Shown in pieces: positions 19,791 to 27,873 of a DNA stretch of 44,516 nucleotides; the stretch's first letter is position 1, and each line of letters opens with the position of its first letter. A model generated the notes under the pieces. It worked only from the letters and a program-made list of their open reading frames with translations, was not told the DNA's origin and did not search any database. The translations under genes and the position numbers were made by a program. Origin of the DNA: Bradyrhizobium manausense (GTDB lineage: Bacteria > Pseudomonadota > Alphaproteobacteria > Rhizobiales > Xanthobacteraceae); NCBI RefSeq assembly GCF_001440035.1, contig NZ_LJYG01000105.1, positions 42,846-87,361 on the forward strand. The letters are read 5' to 3'.

Positions 19791-21206
19791 TTTCTCCGGA
19801 ACCAGCAGAGCGCGCAGCACGTCCGGCTTTTCGAGTGCCGCATCGGAAGGGCTCACGGTACCCGTGTCCATCTGCACGAACTTCGCGAGCCTGCTTTTCT
19901 GCTCCAAGGAGAAATCCACGAACTCGTCGATTGAGTTCTCTGCGACGAGCAGCACGATCTCACACTCTCTCGTCTGGGAGATTCGGTGAATGCGGTCCTG
20001 GGACTGAAGGTAGTCGACGAGATTGAAGGTACGGTCCAGATAGATCGCGAGATTGGCCAGGGTGAGCGTCAGACCTTCCCGGGCTGCGGCCGGGTTCGCT
20101 ATCAAGAGCCTTACATCGTCATCCGTCTTGAATGCGCGAACCGACGCATCGCGCTTCTCGGCGGACAGGGAACCGTGTAGCGTGACGGGCGAGAGCGAAG
20201 CGAAACGCGTCTGCAGAGCAGGAATGTTCTGGACGAAGGAAGTCCATACGATCGCTTTTCTGTCGGAGCCGTCGAGCGCGATCTCCAGAAGCTTGTCGAG
20301 GGCCGAGAACTTGCACGGTGTCTCGTCGTACGAGGCGTCGAGCACGCCGGGATTGGAAGCAAGTTGCGCTAGTCGGATCAATCTCGCCAGGATAGCTTCG
20401 GCCTCCCTGACCACTTCCCGACCATCCATGGATTTGACCCAGATCGCCAGTTCGTCGCGCATACTCTCGTACAACTCGAGCTGTCGACCTTCCATCCGCA
20501 GAAGCATCCGCCGAAAAAGCTTCGGCGGCAGCGAGACTGCGTGGTCCTTCAGGCGGCGCTTGGAAAGGTGCGCCACCTTGTCCCGCAGTTCGTCGAGCGC
20601 GACGTACCCTCCTCCCTCTCCGCGGTATCTCGCGCGGAAGTCGTCGAAGGACGCCCCGAGCGATTCGCCGTCGTCCAGAAAATAGAACTGGCTCCACAGA
20701 TCGTCCGGTTTGTTCGCGACCGGCGTCCCGGAAAGGATGTACCTTTTTTTGGCGCTCGAACGAAGCTGCAGCACAGCCGACGTCACGCGGGCCTCCGGGG
20801 TCTTGATCCGGTGGCTTTCGTCCAGGACCAGCGCCATCGGCTTGAACCGGAGCAAGGCCTTCAAGGAAGCGAGCTCGGCGGCGACTGCCTCGTAGTTGAT
20901 GACGTAGAAGGCGGCGCGCAACCGGGCGAACGCGCCTCGCCTGGCCTTTCGGCCCGAGCCGAAGACCGCCACGGGCAATTCGGAGAACTTCGCGATCTCC
21001 TCGGACCAGTTCGTCTTCAGCCCATTCGGGCACACGATCAGTGCGCCGGCGACGTCGCCGGAAGAGATCTGTGCCGCTATCGCATCGATGAGTTGCTTGC
21101 TCTTGCCGAGGCCTTGCTCGTCGAACAAGGCGGCCCGCTCGTTGCTGACGAGAAAGTCCGTACCTTCCACCTGATGGGGAAGCGTCGTCGGTGCATCACG
21201 CCGCAT
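19788..21206 (-). CDS. SNF2-type DEAD/DEAH-box helicase
   Basis: Superfamily 2 ATPase/translocase of 472 aa. Motif I is DEQGLGKSKQ (29-38) and motif II is LVLDESHR (127-133, the DESH variant typical of SNF2-like proteins). Motif III is YILSGTP (156-162). In the second RecA lobe are VWTSFVQNIPAL, the AAREGLTLTLA block and motif VI SQDRIHRISQ (402-411). Apart from a short N-terminal DNA-contact region it is only the motor, so specificity must come from partners. The ATG overlaps the upstream nuclease-like gene by 11 bases, showing coupling. It is the last gene of the leftward operon. Confidence 0.9.
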   Translation of the reverse strand: MRRDAPTTLPHQVEGTDFLVSNERAALFDEQGLGKSKQLIDAIAAQISSGDVAGALIVCPNGLKTNWSEEIAKFSELPVAVFGSGRKARRGAFARLRAAFYVINYEAVAAELASLKALLRFKPMALVLDESHRIKTPEARVTSAVLQLRSSAKKRYILSGTPVANKPDDLWSQFYFLDDGESLGASFDDFRARYRGEGGGYVALDELRDKVAHLSKRRLKDHAVSLPPKLFRRMLLRMEGRQLELYESMRDELAIWVKSMDGREVVREAEAILARLIRLAQLASNPGVLDASYDETPCKFSALDKLLEIALDGSDRKAIVWTSFVQNIPALQTRFASLSPVTLHGSLSAEKRDASVRAFKTDDDVRLLIANPAAAREGLTLTLANLAIYLDRTFNLVDYLQSQDRIHRISQTRECEIVLLVAENSIDEFVDFSLEQKSRLAKFVQMDTGTVSPSDAALEKPDVLRALLVPEK

Positions 21207-21627
21207 GACGTCCTCTCAGCAGAACTTCGGGAACGTGCAGTCTGAAGACATTGCGGGCGCCGATGACGCCCGCTGCGGAAAGGGCCTCGTCGAGCAGCGT
21301 CGCATCTTCGCGAGGAACGGCGACGTAGAGAGGACAGCGGGCCGAGGAGCCCTTTATCCTCAGACGCCCGAAGATGGCGAACTGCTCGCGCGTGCGCGGC
21401 GACATGAGATCCTTGCCCGTCTTCGCCTCGCAGAACGCGAGAATGCCGTCCGCGTTGATTCCGAACGCGTCCGGGCGCCGGCCGCGCAGGGCGAAGGGCT
21501 TCGGCAAGGCATTCCAGGTTCCGGCCTGACGGGCGCAGCCGTCGAACGCGGCGACGACGAACCCGTCGGCCGCCATGCGGCGCGTCGCCCACAACAGAAG
21601 AGCCTGATGTGCTGCCCCGACCGTCAT
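21196..21627 (-). CDS. Small PD-(D/E)XK nuclease-like protein
   Basis: This 143-aa protein carries a compact PD-(D/E)XK pattern: Pro52-Asp53 in RRPDAFGI and Glu67-Ala68-Lys69 in LAFCEAKTG, separated by a beta-hairpin length. The following SPRTREQFAIFGRLR fits the helix that packs on the core. Such small folds are often DNA endonucleases or Holliday-junction-like resolvases, and some work with SNF2 motors in the manner of VRR-NUC proteins. It overlaps ParB-like gene 1 by 4 bases (ATGA) and the helicase by 11. Nuclease activity is inferred from the motif only. Confidence 0.7.
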   Translation of the reverse strand: MTVGAAHQALLLWATRRMAADGFVVAAFDGCARQAGTWNALPKPFALRGRRPDAFGINADGILAFCEAKTGKDLMSPRTREQFAIFGRLRIKGSSARCPLYVAVPREDATLLDEALSAAGVIGARNVFRLHVPEVLLRGRHAA

Positions 21628-22652
21628 GCGCGGCGGCCTCGCGCTTTTCTCGTCCCGACGCGGCGGACGTTGTCAAGGACGTCGTCGAGCGTCTCGCGCA
21701 GGTTCTCGAGCACCTCCAATCTGTCGGAACCGCGCGCGGCTTCCATCATCTCGCTCACCGACATGTCGGCGAGCCGCTGCCGTGTCCGCTCCATGAGAAG
21801 GTAGAACTCCTGCTCGCGGGGATTCTTGGCCGCCAGATATTCTTCCGCCGCGTCGAACCCCTCGATCTCGAGCAGACGGACGGCTTCGTCCGCATCGAGG
21901 ATCTTCGGCAGCTTGCGCACCTTCATGCCGGTATCCACCCGACCGTCCATCACCCAGTGGGCGAACCTCTCGGGAAGGTTCTCCATGGTCTGGCGATGGC
22001 GTTGGATCCGTCCGTTCTTCGAGAACTCGAGGAAGTAGGAGAACTTCGTCCTATGCTCCGCGTCGGTAGGATCGGAGGCGATCGGAAAATAGAGCCGATC
22101 CATCAGATTTGCGGCTTCGATGTGCTGACGCACGTCGTTGGTGGTCATTCGGTATCGTTCGGCGACTTCCGCCTCTATCAGCCCACCCTTGACGAGTGCC
22201 CTCATCTGAAGCGCCTTTTCGTAGGGCGCCCAGCCGCGCACTGATCCGAGATGGATCTCGTTGAGCAGGTCCTGCACCGCCTCTTCGGGCGTCCCTTCCG
22301 GGATCAGCCAGGCCGGCATCGACGAGAAGGCCGGATTTTGCGGAAACTCCTCGCGTGCCGCGCGCAGCGCGACGACGCGGCGGTTACCTTCCGCGACCGT
22401 GCGGTCGTGCCGCACGTAGATCGGTTCCTGGACGCCCCCGGACAGGATGATCGAGCGCTTCAACGCTTCGGTATCCTCCTGACTGGTGAGCAGGAGCGCG
22501 CATGCCGCGTCGCTTGTCTCGGCCGGCTGCAATTGCCTGATCGAGAATCCGACGCGCGGGTTGGTCGGATCGAGAATTACCGCATCGGGGTCGACTTCGA
22601 TCAACTCGAGTTCGACCTTGGCACCTTGGATGTTGCGCGCATATTTCGCCAT
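21624..22652 (-). CDS. ParB/sulfiredoxin-fold protein (ParB-like 1)
   Basis: A 342-aa protein with an N-terminal ParB/Srx domain. The family box reads SGGVQEPIYV (71-80) followed by VAEGNRRVVALRAA (86-99), where EGNRR takes the place of the GERR-type nucleotide-binding motif of ParB. LDPTNPRV (28-35) is shared with the upstream paralogue. A helix-turn-helix-like segment (AEVAERYRMTTNDVRQHIEA) lies near 161-180, as in ParB. The C-terminus is charged and possibly coiled (YLLMERTRQRLADMSVSEMM). It is not a normal chromosome-partition ParB: there is no parA here. It follows ParB-like 2 by 10 bases. Confidence 0.8.
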   Translation of the reverse strand: MAKYARNIQGAKVELELIEVDPDAVILDPTNPRVGFSIRQLQPAETSDAACALLLTSQEDTEALKRSIILSGGVQEPIYVRHDRTVAEGNRRVVALRAAREEFPQNPAFSSMPAWLIPEGTPEEAVQDLLNEIHLGSVRGWAPYEKALQMRALVKGGLIEAEVAERYRMTTNDVRQHIEAANLMDRLYFPIASDPTDAEHRTKFSYFLEFSKNGRIQRHRQTMENLPERFAHWVMDGRVDTGMKVRKLPKILDADEAVRLLEIEGFDAAEEYLAAKNPREQEFYLLMERTRQRLADMSVSEMMEAARGSDRLEVLENLRETLDDVLDNVRRVGTRKARGRRA

Positions 22653-22662
22653 GTTGGCTCCC

Positions 22663-23718
22663 TTAGTCCAGACCGTCGCAGAGATCGACGAAGCGCTCCA
22701 ACGCTTCGCTGAGTCCGCGAACGATCGCCTTGGCGCTTCCGTTCTCGTCCCTTCGGACCCTTTGAATGTCGTCCAACCGCGCGTCTTCCAGCGCTTCGGT
22801 CATTTCGACCATCAGCTTGAACAGCGGAGAGGTGAGCTCCGGCCTGTCCTGCTTCAGGATCTTCATCGCGGCGTCGCGACCCTGCCGGTTGAAGGCGGCG
22901 ATCGCCCGCGGATTGGAAACGATGTCCTTGAGCTCGCGGACGTGCTGGCCCTGCGAGATCTTGCCCGTTCCCACCCACTTGACGAAGTCGTCGATGGACT
23001 CGGGCGAACGTGTGATCCAATCCCTCAGCTCGGGCTTGTTGAAGAGCTCGAGGAAATAGCTGAACTTGCGGACCGCTCCGGGTCCGGGAAAGGCGATCAG
23101 ATACTTGTTTTTCATGACGTCGAAGGCGCGCACGTTGTGGTTCACGGACGTCTTGGAGGTCTTCAGTATCTTGGCGATCTCCTCCTGCACCATGCCGAAT
23201 TGCGTGAACAATTGGTGGATATGACCCGCCTTTTCGAAGGCCGACCACTTGTTCTTGCCTCCGACGTGCAGTTCCCCGAGCAGGATCGCCACCTGCCGAT
23301 CCGAGATGTCCGGCGGCAACACGCGGGCGGGAATGGTACGCCAGGTCGGATCGTTGGGATGGTTCTCGCGTAGCTTCCGATAGACAACGGTACGGCAGTT
23401 TCCCTCGGCCACGACCATGTTGCTGCGAACGATGATCCGCTCGATGAGGCCCTTGTTCGCCTGCACCGAACGATAGAGATCGTGGACGTCGCTGTCGGAC
23501 CACAGCAGGCCTTCGAGCGCCGCCTGCAGTGCGGGCTCGTTCCCGCTCGCCGACAATGCCGCGGTGTTGGCGACGCGGGGATTGGTGGGGTCCAGCAGGA
23601 CGTCGTCCAGAGGGATGTCGAGGCCGCGCACCTGGACCTTCATCCTGTCCAGCGTGATCTCCTCGACCTGCTCGACGACGACCTTCGCCGGTTCGGACTT
23701 CTGACTGCTTGCGACCAT
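22663..23718 (-). CDS. ParB/sulfiredoxin-fold protein (ParB-like 2)
   Basis: A 351-aa paralogue of the neighbouring ParB-like protein. It shares LLDPTNPRVA (41-50), an IIVRSNMVVAEGNCRTVVY block (95-113) in which the nucleotide-site motif is EGNCR, and an HTH-like segment VQEEIAKILKTSKTSVNHNV. Then KFSYFLELFNKPELRDWI matches KFSYFLEFSKNGRIQ of ParB-like 1, so the similarity covers most of the length. The Cys in EGNCR recalls the catalytic Cys motif of sulfiredoxin but may be coincidence. I place the start at the ATG at 23718, two bases after the stop of the truncated upstream paralogue. Confidence 0.8.
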   Translation of the reverse strand: MVASSQKSEPAKVVVEQVEEITLDRMKVQVRGLDIPLDDVLLDPTNPRVANTAALSASGNEPALQAALEGLLWSDSDVHDLYRSVQANKGLIERIIVRSNMVVAEGNCRTVVYRKLRENHPNDPTWRTIPARVLPPDISDRQVAILLGELHVGGKNKWSAFEKAGHIHQLFTQFGMVQEEIAKILKTSKTSVNHNVRAFDVMKNKYLIAFPGPGAVRKFSYFLELFNKPELRDWITRSPESIDDFVKWVGTGKISQGQHVRELKDIVSNPRAIAAFNRQGRDAAMKILKQDRPELTSPLFKLMVEMTEALEDARLDDIQRVRRDENGSAKAIVRGLSEALERFVDLCDGLD

Positions 23719-23720
23719 CT

Positions 23721-24560
23721 TCAACCCTTTACGGCGCCGATCACTTCGGCGACGGATTGCACGGCTTCCCTGAGCTCGAGCACCGTCCGTTTGGCCGGCG
23801 CCGATTTCTTGAACATGGCTATTTCCGATTGACTGAGATCCTTGAGCGCATCGGTGACGCTCTTGACCAGTTTCAGCGCCCGCGATCCCGCCAGGGGATC
23901 GACCTTGGTCAAGGTCTTCTTGGCAGCCTTGAAGTCGGATTTCCTGAGCTCGGCGGCCGACTTCCGGTTGGAGTATACCTTGTCGAACTCGCGTACTTCG
24001 GCGCCCTTGATCTTGTTCGTCGCGATGAGCTTCGCCAGCACCTTGCGGGCGGACTTGTCCTCGCGGTGCGCCTCGTTCTTCTTGGTCTTGAAGAATTCCA
24101 ACGCGTGGCTGAATTTGGATTCCAGCACTTCGGTCGCGTTCCCGTTCTTCGCGTGAGGAAGGACCTCGTTCACGAGGTAGTTGAACGCATCCAGATACTG
24201 GCGGACTTCGCGCTCCGACATGCGCGTCTCCTCGGCGATCTGCGCGAGCGGAAGTTTGTGATCGTGCGCCATGCTGTGGATATGTTCGGCCTGCGCGTAC
24301 GCACGCCATCTGGTCTTTCCGGCGATGTGATAACCAGCCATCAGAATCGCCATCGACCTCCCGTCGATGTCGCGAGGCAAACGCGCCACCGGGACGGTCT
24401 TCCATCTCGCGTCGTTCGGGGCCCCCTCGTTGAGCGTAGCCACCGCGGTCGTACGGTTGTTTCCCTCGACCACCAAGCCGTCGCTCGCGATGATGATGGC
24501 TTCCTGCAGGCCGCCCGACTTCCGGGAGGCAATCAGAAGGGCTCGGCACCTCCGGTCAAA
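23721..24560 (-). pseudogene. 5'-truncated ParB-like gene (ParB-like 3)
   Basis: The frame encodes a third paralogue from the middle of the ParB box: SRKSGGLQEAIIIASDGLVV then EGNNRTTAV, followed by the HTH-like region (LAQIAEETRMSEREVRQYL) and a KFSHALEFFKTKKN segment. About 70 N-terminal residues, including the LDPTNPRV region, are missing. A TAG at 24561-24563 closes the frame upstream, and the oppositely oriented TniQ gene begins at 24600. No ATG fits; a TTG at 24476 could only make a shortened protein. It is first in the operon, so its truncation may also have removed the original promoter. Confidence 0.75.
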
Positions 24561-24599
24561 CTACCCAGGAGTGCATGCAGCTCTCAGGATCGGAACTGC

Positions 24600-26528
24600 A
24601 TGAAATCGATGACGACGATCACGGGCCTCGCAAGGTTGAATGCGTCCGTACCACTGTGGTCAGACGAGCCTGCGTACGCCTTGGCAAGCAGGCTAGCGCG
24701 ACGCAATGGTGTGAATTCGCTTGAGTCTTTCGAGGGCGATCACGGAATCCCTCTCCGGGAACTCCTTCATGGACACCGAAACGCCGAAATAGCCGTCCTT
24801 GCAGGAGCGAAGCTCTCTGAACTCGACAAAGCTACCTTTCGCGTCGCGAGAAACGGCGAGCGAATTTGGATCAACGACGAGGTGCTCCATCGAGATGATT
24901 GGTCTTATGCTTCGTTGCGAATCTGTCCGAGCTGCGTCCAAAGCGATCTCGAGCACCAGGATAGCAGGCGCGATTTTCTCCCACACGTCCGTTCGTGGTG
25001 GAATCTAATTTCGATATCAGTCTGCCCGATCCACGCTGTCGAACTCGTAGAGTGGGACCGAGCCGAGACGCCTTCGTTAAAGGGCGGTCACGTACGATTG
25101 GACGTACGCTTCGCCGTCGGGCTGCAACGCGACTTCACCAGGCTAGGTCGCAAGAGAATCGAAGATGTGAGCGCCGAGGCATACATTCTCGGTCGCCTGG
25201 GCTTCATGCCACGCCTGAAATCAACCGTACTCGACGGATTACCCCTCTGGAACGCAATTCGACTGATGGACCGTATGGGAGCGGTGGCAACGGGAGGCAT
25301 CCATGAGTACACGTCGTTTGGTGGGAGCGTGGGCCGGCGTGAGGCTCTCGCCGCTGGCTACGGTCTGTTTGCCGAGGGTAAAGAAGGTTTCTTTCGTTTC
25401 CTCGACGGCTTGGTTAAGTCCGCTGAGATTAGGAATGGCAAATGGGGTCCTCGACGCGTGTACGGGCGCGTTTACAAATGGCTGTCGTACGAGACCCGAG
25501 ACAGTGCATACGATCCCATTCGCGAGCTCGTTCGCGAGCATGCGGCGGATAACCTTCCGCTGAGACCCAGCGATCTTCTGTTCGGTAAACCCGTTCGCTA
25601 CCGTCGCGTCTACACTCTCTGGCATGCATCGCGCGCCATCGGGGTAACCGCCTCAAACGCCGGACGCCGTATCTTTCGTGCACTTGGCTATTTGTCCTCT
25701 GACGACGTCGCGAAGCCTGAATGGCAACTCTTGCTCAAGTCTCATATCGTTGATGACACGCGCGCGCAGATTTCTGACCGGATGAACTATAACCAGGCCA
25801 TGCGATACCTAGGAGTCCCACGCGGGCCGATGCTCAACTTGTACGAAAAGGGACTCCTGAAGCCATTTCTCGATGCTTCGATGGATTTGCATGAGCACAT
25901 CTTCCGACAGCGCGACCTTGATCGTTTCCTGCATTCGGTCATGGGCGACGCTCCCAGGGTTCAAGGTGCAACGTCCAGTACGTGCAACATCGTCATCGCG
26001 GGAAAGCGCAGCCAGACCTCAACTGCGGAGATTCTTGAGGCAATGCTCTCCGGTCGACTTAGATGCAAGGGGCGCCTGACGTCGGCAAAGGGTTTGATGA
26101 AAGTCTTGGTCGACCTCGTTGAAGTCAAGGAGCTTCGTGACTGGAAAGCCGCAATTGACCCGAGCAGGACTATCGATGCATGCCGAAGGCAACTCGGCAT
26201 CACCTGGATCGTGATGGAGCGTTTGATCGCCTTGGGGTATATCAAGATATCGTACGCAAGAATCGGCTTGAGAAACAGGCAACGAGGTCTCGTCGACGAG
26301 CAAAGCTTCAAGCGGTTTGTCGCTACTTACGTTAAAGGGACAGAAATCGCGAAGCTTCGACAAACTCACGTCCGGACACTTGTGCCCGAGTTGCGAAAGC
26401 TTGGTGTCAGGCCAGCGATAGAGAAGCGTGATGTAGGGCAGTATTTCTATCGACGCGCAGATCTACCCAAGGCATTCACACAGATCGAATTCGTGGGAGA
26501 AAAATCACTCCGAGAATTGAGCCGTTGA
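24600..26528 (+). CDS. TniQ-family protein
   Basis: TniQ/TnsD-type protein of 642 aa. TniQ proteins bind target DNA for Tn7-like and Tn5053-like transposons, and many stand-alone homologues exist. The N-terminus has the family start (VPLWSDEPAYALASRLARRNG). Zinc ligands are Cys109 and Cys112 in RICPSC, and Cys142 and His145 in SVCPIH. The long C-terminus is probably several HTH-like segments (for example ACRRQLGITWIVMERLIALG). No TnsA, TnsB or TnsC gene is present in the window, so it is an orphan. The ATG at 24600 (or 24609) has AGGATCGG a few bases upstream. It abuts the truncated ParB-like gene, and codon use is less GC-biased than the core genes. Confidence 0.82.
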   Translation: MKSMTTITGLARLNASVPLWSDEPAYALASRLARRNGVNSLESFEGDHGIPLRELLHGHRNAEIAVLAGAKLSELDKATFRVARNGERIWINDEVLHRDDWSYASLRICPSCVQSDLEHQDSRRDFLPHVRSWWNLISISVCPIHAVELVEWDRAETPSLKGGHVRLDVRFAVGLQRDFTRLGRKRIEDVSAEAYILGRLGFMPRLKSTVLDGLPLWNAIRLMDRMGAVATGGIHEYTSFGGSVGRREALAAGYGLFAEGKEGFFRFLDGLVKSAEIRNGKWGPRRVYGRVYKWLSYETRDSAYDPIRELVREHAADNLPLRPSDLLFGKPVRYRRVYTLWHASRAIGVTASNAGRRIFRALGYLSSDDVAKPEWQLLLKSHIVDDTRAQISDRMNYNQAMRYLGVPRGPMLNLYEKGLLKPFLDASMDLHEHIFRQRDLDRFLHSVMGDAPRVQGATSSTCNIVIAGKRSQTSTAEILEAMLSGRLRCKGRLTSAKGLMKVLVDLVEVKELRDWKAAIDPSRTIDACRRQLGITWIVMERLIALGYIKISYARIGLRNRQRGLVDEQSFKRFVATYVKGTEIAKLRQTHVRTLVPELRKLGVRPAIEKRDVGQYFYRRADLPKAFTQIEFVGEKSLRELSR

Positions 26529-26593
26529 GACTCGCCGGGCACATCAAGATCTTTTAGCAGGTTAAGGGCGACGACTGAGGGCGAAAACCTTTC

Positions 26594-26617
26594 AATCCAC
26601 GCTGGCGGGCGTGGATT
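26594..26617 (+). terminator. Hairpin after the TniQ gene
   Basis: Perfect 9-base stem AATCCACGC (26594-26602) and GCGTGGATT (26609-26617) with loop TGGCGG, 65 bases after the stop. No T run follows, so termination is plausible but not certain. The left arm with its flank (CTTTCAATCCACGC) resembles the end of some type I CRISPR repeats, but it is a single copy. Confidence 0.45.
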
Positions 26618-27052
26618 TGACGGCCGTATGTGGCTAAAGCGGCAGGTATTCTCGTCGGCGGAGGGGCTCCCAGTCAGATGGGGTTCGGGCAGTTATCGCC
26701 GATGCCCATCAGCACCTCCAGGAAAGAGTCTCCCCGTCAATTTCAGCCAGAGCGGCGTTTGCCCTTAGCATCTGCAAATCACGGCGGCGACCGCCAACTC
26801 GCCCGACTATTCCCGGGCAATCAATCCCGTGAAGAGCGTGAGGCGCGGTTGCCGAATACGGTTGGACAGGCGCCGCTGAGATCACTCTAGACCCCAGCTC
26901 AATGAGGTACGCCCACCAATGTCGCCCCGCATCGATACGTGCCGGTAGCGAGATTCTGCCCCTTGCCAAGGGATGGGCGAGGGGCGCTTTCTCGCACTTG
27001 TTCTATTGCCATCGGAACGCAGGTGCGAGCGCATTTTCTTCCACCATTGGCC
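26618..27052. other. Gene-free stretch between TniQ and DUF1353 genes
   Basis: About 435 bases with only short frames lacking ribosome sites or recognisable families. I see no RNA gene or repeat here. It separates the TniQ and exported-protein regions. Confidence 0.45.
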
Positions 27053-27082
27053 TTTCGATCACACTCGAAATGTACTTATACT
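27053..27082 (+). promoter_or_regulatory. Possible promoter/operator of the DUF1353 gene
   Basis: An inverted repeat TTTCGA-N6-TCGAAA (27053-27070) is followed by TATACT (27077-27082), a good -10 box, 33 bases before the start. The matching -35 would be TTCGAT, a poor match, lying inside the dyad, which is the layout of a regulated promoter. Weak evidence. Confidence 0.3.
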
Positions 27083-27114
27083 CGCTCATGCCGAGTCAGC
27101 TACAGGCCCGACCA

Positions 27115-27846
27115 ATGAAATGTAACATTGCCATTGCCATGATCTTGAGTGTTGCATTCGCGCTGCCTGCTCGCGCGGAATTTGTCGGAACGCTCGAATT
27201 CGAGCCGGCCGGCTGCAAGAGCACGGGGCAGTGTCTATTGGTCTATGACTTCGGCTACATCGATCCCAGTGGCGTCGGCTGGCAGGCGAAAGCGGGGCTG
27301 AAGACCGACGGCGCATCAATTCCGGCGTGGGCGCAATCCATTATCGGCGGCGCCTGGGATACGGAATATTTACGAGCGGCTGTGATACACGATCATTATT
27401 GCGAAAGGACCGTGAGGCCGCGAACGGCGACGCACCGCATGTTTTACAATGCACTGATCGAGAGCGGAGTGAGCCAGGCGAAGGCTTTGGTAATGTACTA
27501 TGCGGTCATGGTCGGATCGCACATGTGGATCAATCTCATGGAGGGGCAGCCCTGTTCGGGCATAGCCAACTGTGTTCGTCGCGCGCCCGCAGAGACTGTG
27601 ATCCCAAACGCATCCATCCGGCCAAACCAAGCCGGCGAACTTCAGGCATATCGTCCGCCCAGATTTGATGACCCGGCCGTGATGCGGGATATTCGCGAAG
27701 CGCAGAAAATCATTGAGGCCGGATCGATCAAGGCCCCGGAAGAAGTCGAACAGTTCGCAAAGCGTCGCAATCCGTCGGACTTTTTTCTGACGCATGGAGA
27801 TAGCGTTAGATATCACGGGCCTAGCAGTAAGCTGCCGGACAGATGA
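27115..27846 (+). CDS. Exported DUF1353 family protein
   Basis: A 243-aa protein with a signal peptide (MKCNIAIAMILSVAFALPARA, cleavage near 21). The DUF1353 core is clear: LKTDGASIPAWAQSIIGG (62-79), then RAAVIHDHYCE (87-97), then RTATHRMFYNALIESGV. DUF1353 has no established function; it appears in phage and envelope contexts and resembles small metal-binding or peptidase-like folds. Two Cys (34, 40) and a further pair near CSGIANC may form disulfides in the periplasm. The start is set by the signal peptide. It converges on the amidase-like gene with 27 bases between. Confidence 0.75.
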   Translation: MKCNIAIAMILSVAFALPARAEFVGTLEFEPAGCKSTGQCLLVYDFGYIDPSGVGWQAKAGLKTDGASIPAWAQSIIGGAWDTEYLRAAVIHDHYCERTVRPRTATHRMFYNALIESGVSQAKALVMYYAVMVGSHMWINLMEGQPCSGIANCVRRAPAETVIPNASIRPNQAGELQAYRPPRFDDPAVMRDIREAQKIIEAGSIKAPEEVEQFAKRRNPSDFFLTHGDSVRYHGPSSKLPDR

Positions 27847-27873
27847 TTGCTTGAGATTACGAGTTCTACTCGG

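Noticed and set aside
21624..23718. A plasmid-type partition locus (parAB)
   Set aside because: There is no ParA-type ATPase or parS-like site nearby, and the ParB-like proteins are paralogues coupled to a nuclease and helicase instead.
23709..24599. Continuous upstream reading frame in phase with the TniQ gene
   Set aside because: It is antisense to the ParB-like genes and has the low-complexity look of a shadow frame. The TniQ family start is at 24600.
26588..26620. CTTTCAATCCACGC resembles the end of a type I CRISPR repeat near the TniQ gene
   Set aside because: Only one copy, no spacer spacing and no cas gene in the window. It is explained by the 9-base inverted repeat of a terminator-like hairpin.
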